The notes beneath the pieces were generated by a model. The model searched no databases, was not told the DNA's origin, and saw only the letters and a list, made by a program, of their open reading frames with translations. A program made the position numbers and the translations under genes. Positions 24,669 through 25,996 of a stretch of DNA of 25,996 nucleotides are shown piece by piece (the stretch's first letter is position 1; every line of letters starts with the position of its first letter). This DNA comes from Bacilli bacterium (GTDB lineage Bacteria > Bacillota_I > Bacilli_A > RFN20 > CAG-826), in the NCBI GenBank assembly GCA_024413875.1, contig JAKSVY010000021.1:1-25996 (forward strand), given 5' to 3'.

Positions 24669-25996
24669 ATGAAAAACTATCCAATAACCGCGACATTTAT
24701 TGATGAAATCACTTATGATATCGTCCCTCAATACTGGCAAGAAGAGGAATGGAAAAAAGACTTTGATGCTATGCAAGAAGTTGGCATTGATACAGTAGTT
24801 ATCATGAGAGGTGTCTTTTATGATAAATGTCTTTATCCAAGCAAAGCATTTAAAGACAAAAAAATGGACTATAATGATTTTATAGGATTTGTCTTAGAAG
24901 AAGCCTCAAAACGTCAATTAAAGGTATATATCGGACTTTATATATCTAATCTTTGCTGGAATGATGGGGATTATGAAGGTGAAATTAGAAATAATAAACT
25001 TTATATCGATGAGATATTAGAAAGATATGGCCATTACGACTGTTTTATTGGTTGGTACTTACCTCATGAAACAGGCCATAATTCTTATAACATCAAAGAA
25101 ACAAGCCGTGGACTTATAGATTTAATCAAAGCAAGAACACCAGAAAAGAAGATTATGCTATCTCCATTTTTCCGCGCGTTAGATTATTATCCAGAACCAA
25201 GATTAACTCCAGAACAAACATACGAAGTTTGGGATGATATATTAGGCGTTTTTGGTGATGACATTGATGTATGTGCATTCCAAGATGGTACTTGTACAGT
25301 TGAAGCATTAGATTCATATCTGCAAGTAGTTAAGAAATTATGTGATAAATATCATATTGAAATGTGGAGCAATGTCGAAACATTCTTTAGAGGTGAAAAT
25401 GGAGCCTTACCTCCACAGGACTTTGATATAATCACAAAGAAAATAGAAATAGCAGAAAAATACTGCACAAAGTTAATTACTTTTGAATTCTCTCATTTCT
25501 TATCTCCAAATTCTTTATATGAGAAAGCAAGAGATAATAACAAAAAATATAAAGAATATTACAAACCAAAAGCTAATAAAGACTTCTATAACAATACAGT
25601 AGATGCAGAACATCAAGTTGGCTGTCGCTTTGTTAAAGATGGTGACTTTGATAATGCATCAAATAAAGTAATGTTTATTGGTAACTCAATCACATTACAT
25701 GAATATAAACCAGAAATTGGTTGGTTTAATGAATGGGGTATGGCGGCTTCTTCTAAAGAAAAAGACTATGTCCATATTGTTTCTAATTACATCAAATCAA
25801 ATAATCCAAATTCATCATTCCTCATTCTTAATGGGGGTAAATGGGAACTAGATTATAAAAATGAAGAAAAACTTTATTCAATTGTCGAAGTTGCAAAAGA
25901 AAATAAAGTTAATAAGATCATCCTTCGTATAGGTGAGAACTTTAATAAAGAATATATGAAAGATCCTTCTTTAGATCCTTTTATCTATTTCGATAA
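24669..25996 (+). CDS. DUF4434 domain fused to an SGNH/GDSL-type hydrolase domain (3' end outside window)
   Basis: The frame stays open to the last base, giving 442 complete codons. Residues 1 to about 300 form a DUF4434-type TIM-barrel: 'ITATFIDEITYD..PQYWQEEEWKKDFDAMQEVGIDTVVIMRG', 'LKVYIGLYISNLCW' and the motif G128-W-Y-L-P-H-E134 with a candidate catalytic Glu. Near residue 335 an SGNH-like domain begins, with G338-N-S340-I-T and 'PEIGWFNEWGMAASSKEKDYVHIV', then 'KIILRIGENF', a likely third SGNH block. There is no signal peptide, so it should be cytoplasmic. A glycosidase-like barrel joined to an esterase-like domain suggests action on an acylated sugar chain (inference). The start follows the previous stop by 10 bp with only a weak GAG-type RBS. 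Confidence 0.82.
   Translation, partial: MKNYPITATFIDEITYDIVPQYWQEEEWKKDFDAMQEVGIDTVVIMRGVFYDKCLYPSKAFKDKKMDYNDFIGFVLEEASKRQLKVYIGLYISNLCWNDGDYEGEIRNNKLYIDEILERYGHYDCFIGWYLPHETGHNSYNIKETSRGLIDLIKARTPEKKIMLSPFFRALDYYPEPRLTPEQTYEVWDDILGVFGDDIDVCAFQDGTCTVEALDSYLQVVKKLCDKYHIEMWSNVETFFRGENGALPPQDFDIITKKIEIAEKYCTKLITFEFSHFLSPNSLYEKARDNNKKYKEYYKPKANKDFYNNTVDAEHQVGCRFVKDGDFDNASNKVMFIGNSITLHEYKPEIGWFNEWGMAASSKEKDYVHIVSNYIKSNNPNSSFLILNGGKWELDYKNEEKLYSIVEVAKENKVNKIILRIGENFNKEYMKDPSLDPFIYFD

Noticed and set aside
24537..24776. A 79-codon minus-strand frame spanning the DUF4886/DUF4434 junction
   Set aside because: Both genes on the plus strand are well supported there, and the minus frame has no RBS or coherent domain.
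1..25996. CRISPR arrays, tRNA or rRNA genes, insertion sequences and riboswitches
   Set aside because: No direct-repeat array, cloverleaf, transposase or known aptamer-like leader was seen; only three spacers exceed 70 bp (about 72, 170 and 183 bp) and they are explained by terminators and promoter regions.

Overview
The window is AT-rich DNA from a low-GC Gram-positive bacterium. It carries six lipoproteins with lipobox signal peptides, a MalF/MalG-type ABC importer, purine-rich Shine-Dalgarno sites and Rho-independent terminators. The style fits an uncultured gut-type Bacillota, for example a Bacilli/Erysipelotrichia- or RF39-like lineage; this placement is inference. Tryptophan is read from TGG and one gene ends in TGA, so the standard bacterial code applies and not the Mycoplasma code. 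No rRNA, tRNA, CRISPR array, transposase or phage gene was seen.

Layout. (1) Positions 1-330 hold the C-terminal end of a membrane protein, possibly of the YesL/DUF624 type. (2) A hairpin at 351-387 separates it from a convergent gene. (3) At 403-5336 two large lipoproteins are transcribed divergently from a 170-bp spacer. Both have Cys/His 'zinc-ribbon-like' repeats and look paralogous. (4) A terminator at 5371-5404 closes that unit, and a promoter/operator region at about 5435-5510 opens the next. (5) From 5520 to the window edge, thirteen genes lie head to tail on the plus strand with 1-28 bp gaps. This looks like one transcription unit of more than 20 kb.

The long operon reads as a glycan-use locus. 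It starts with a sugar-binding lipoprotein and two permeases, with no ATPase in view. Four surface proteins follow: a 1033-aa N-terminally anchored Ig-like protein, a DUF4838 lipoprotein related to GH20/GH67-associated folds, a BIG2/InlB-repeat lipoprotein, and a lipoprotein that fuses the Cys/His repeats to an FN3-like region and a tyrosine-phosphatase-type domain. The last six genes encode proteins without signal peptides: a WbsX/GH99-like protein, a GH78-like (alpha-L-rhamnosidase-related) protein, a GHL6-like hydrolase with a GATase-like/trimerisation domain, a bicupin, a DUF4886 SGNH-type protein, and a DUF4434 protein fused to an SGNH domain and cut by the window edge.

Working model (inference). 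The surface lipoproteins bind and partly process a complex, probably rhamnose-containing and acylated, glycan. The ABC importer takes up the fragments. The cytoplasmic enzymes remove ester groups and cleave uncommon linkages, and the bicupin acts on a released sugar. The substrate cannot be read from the sequence. The least familiar elements are the repeat-bearing secreted phosphatase and the shared Cys/His-APW module that links it to the two divergent lipoproteins.
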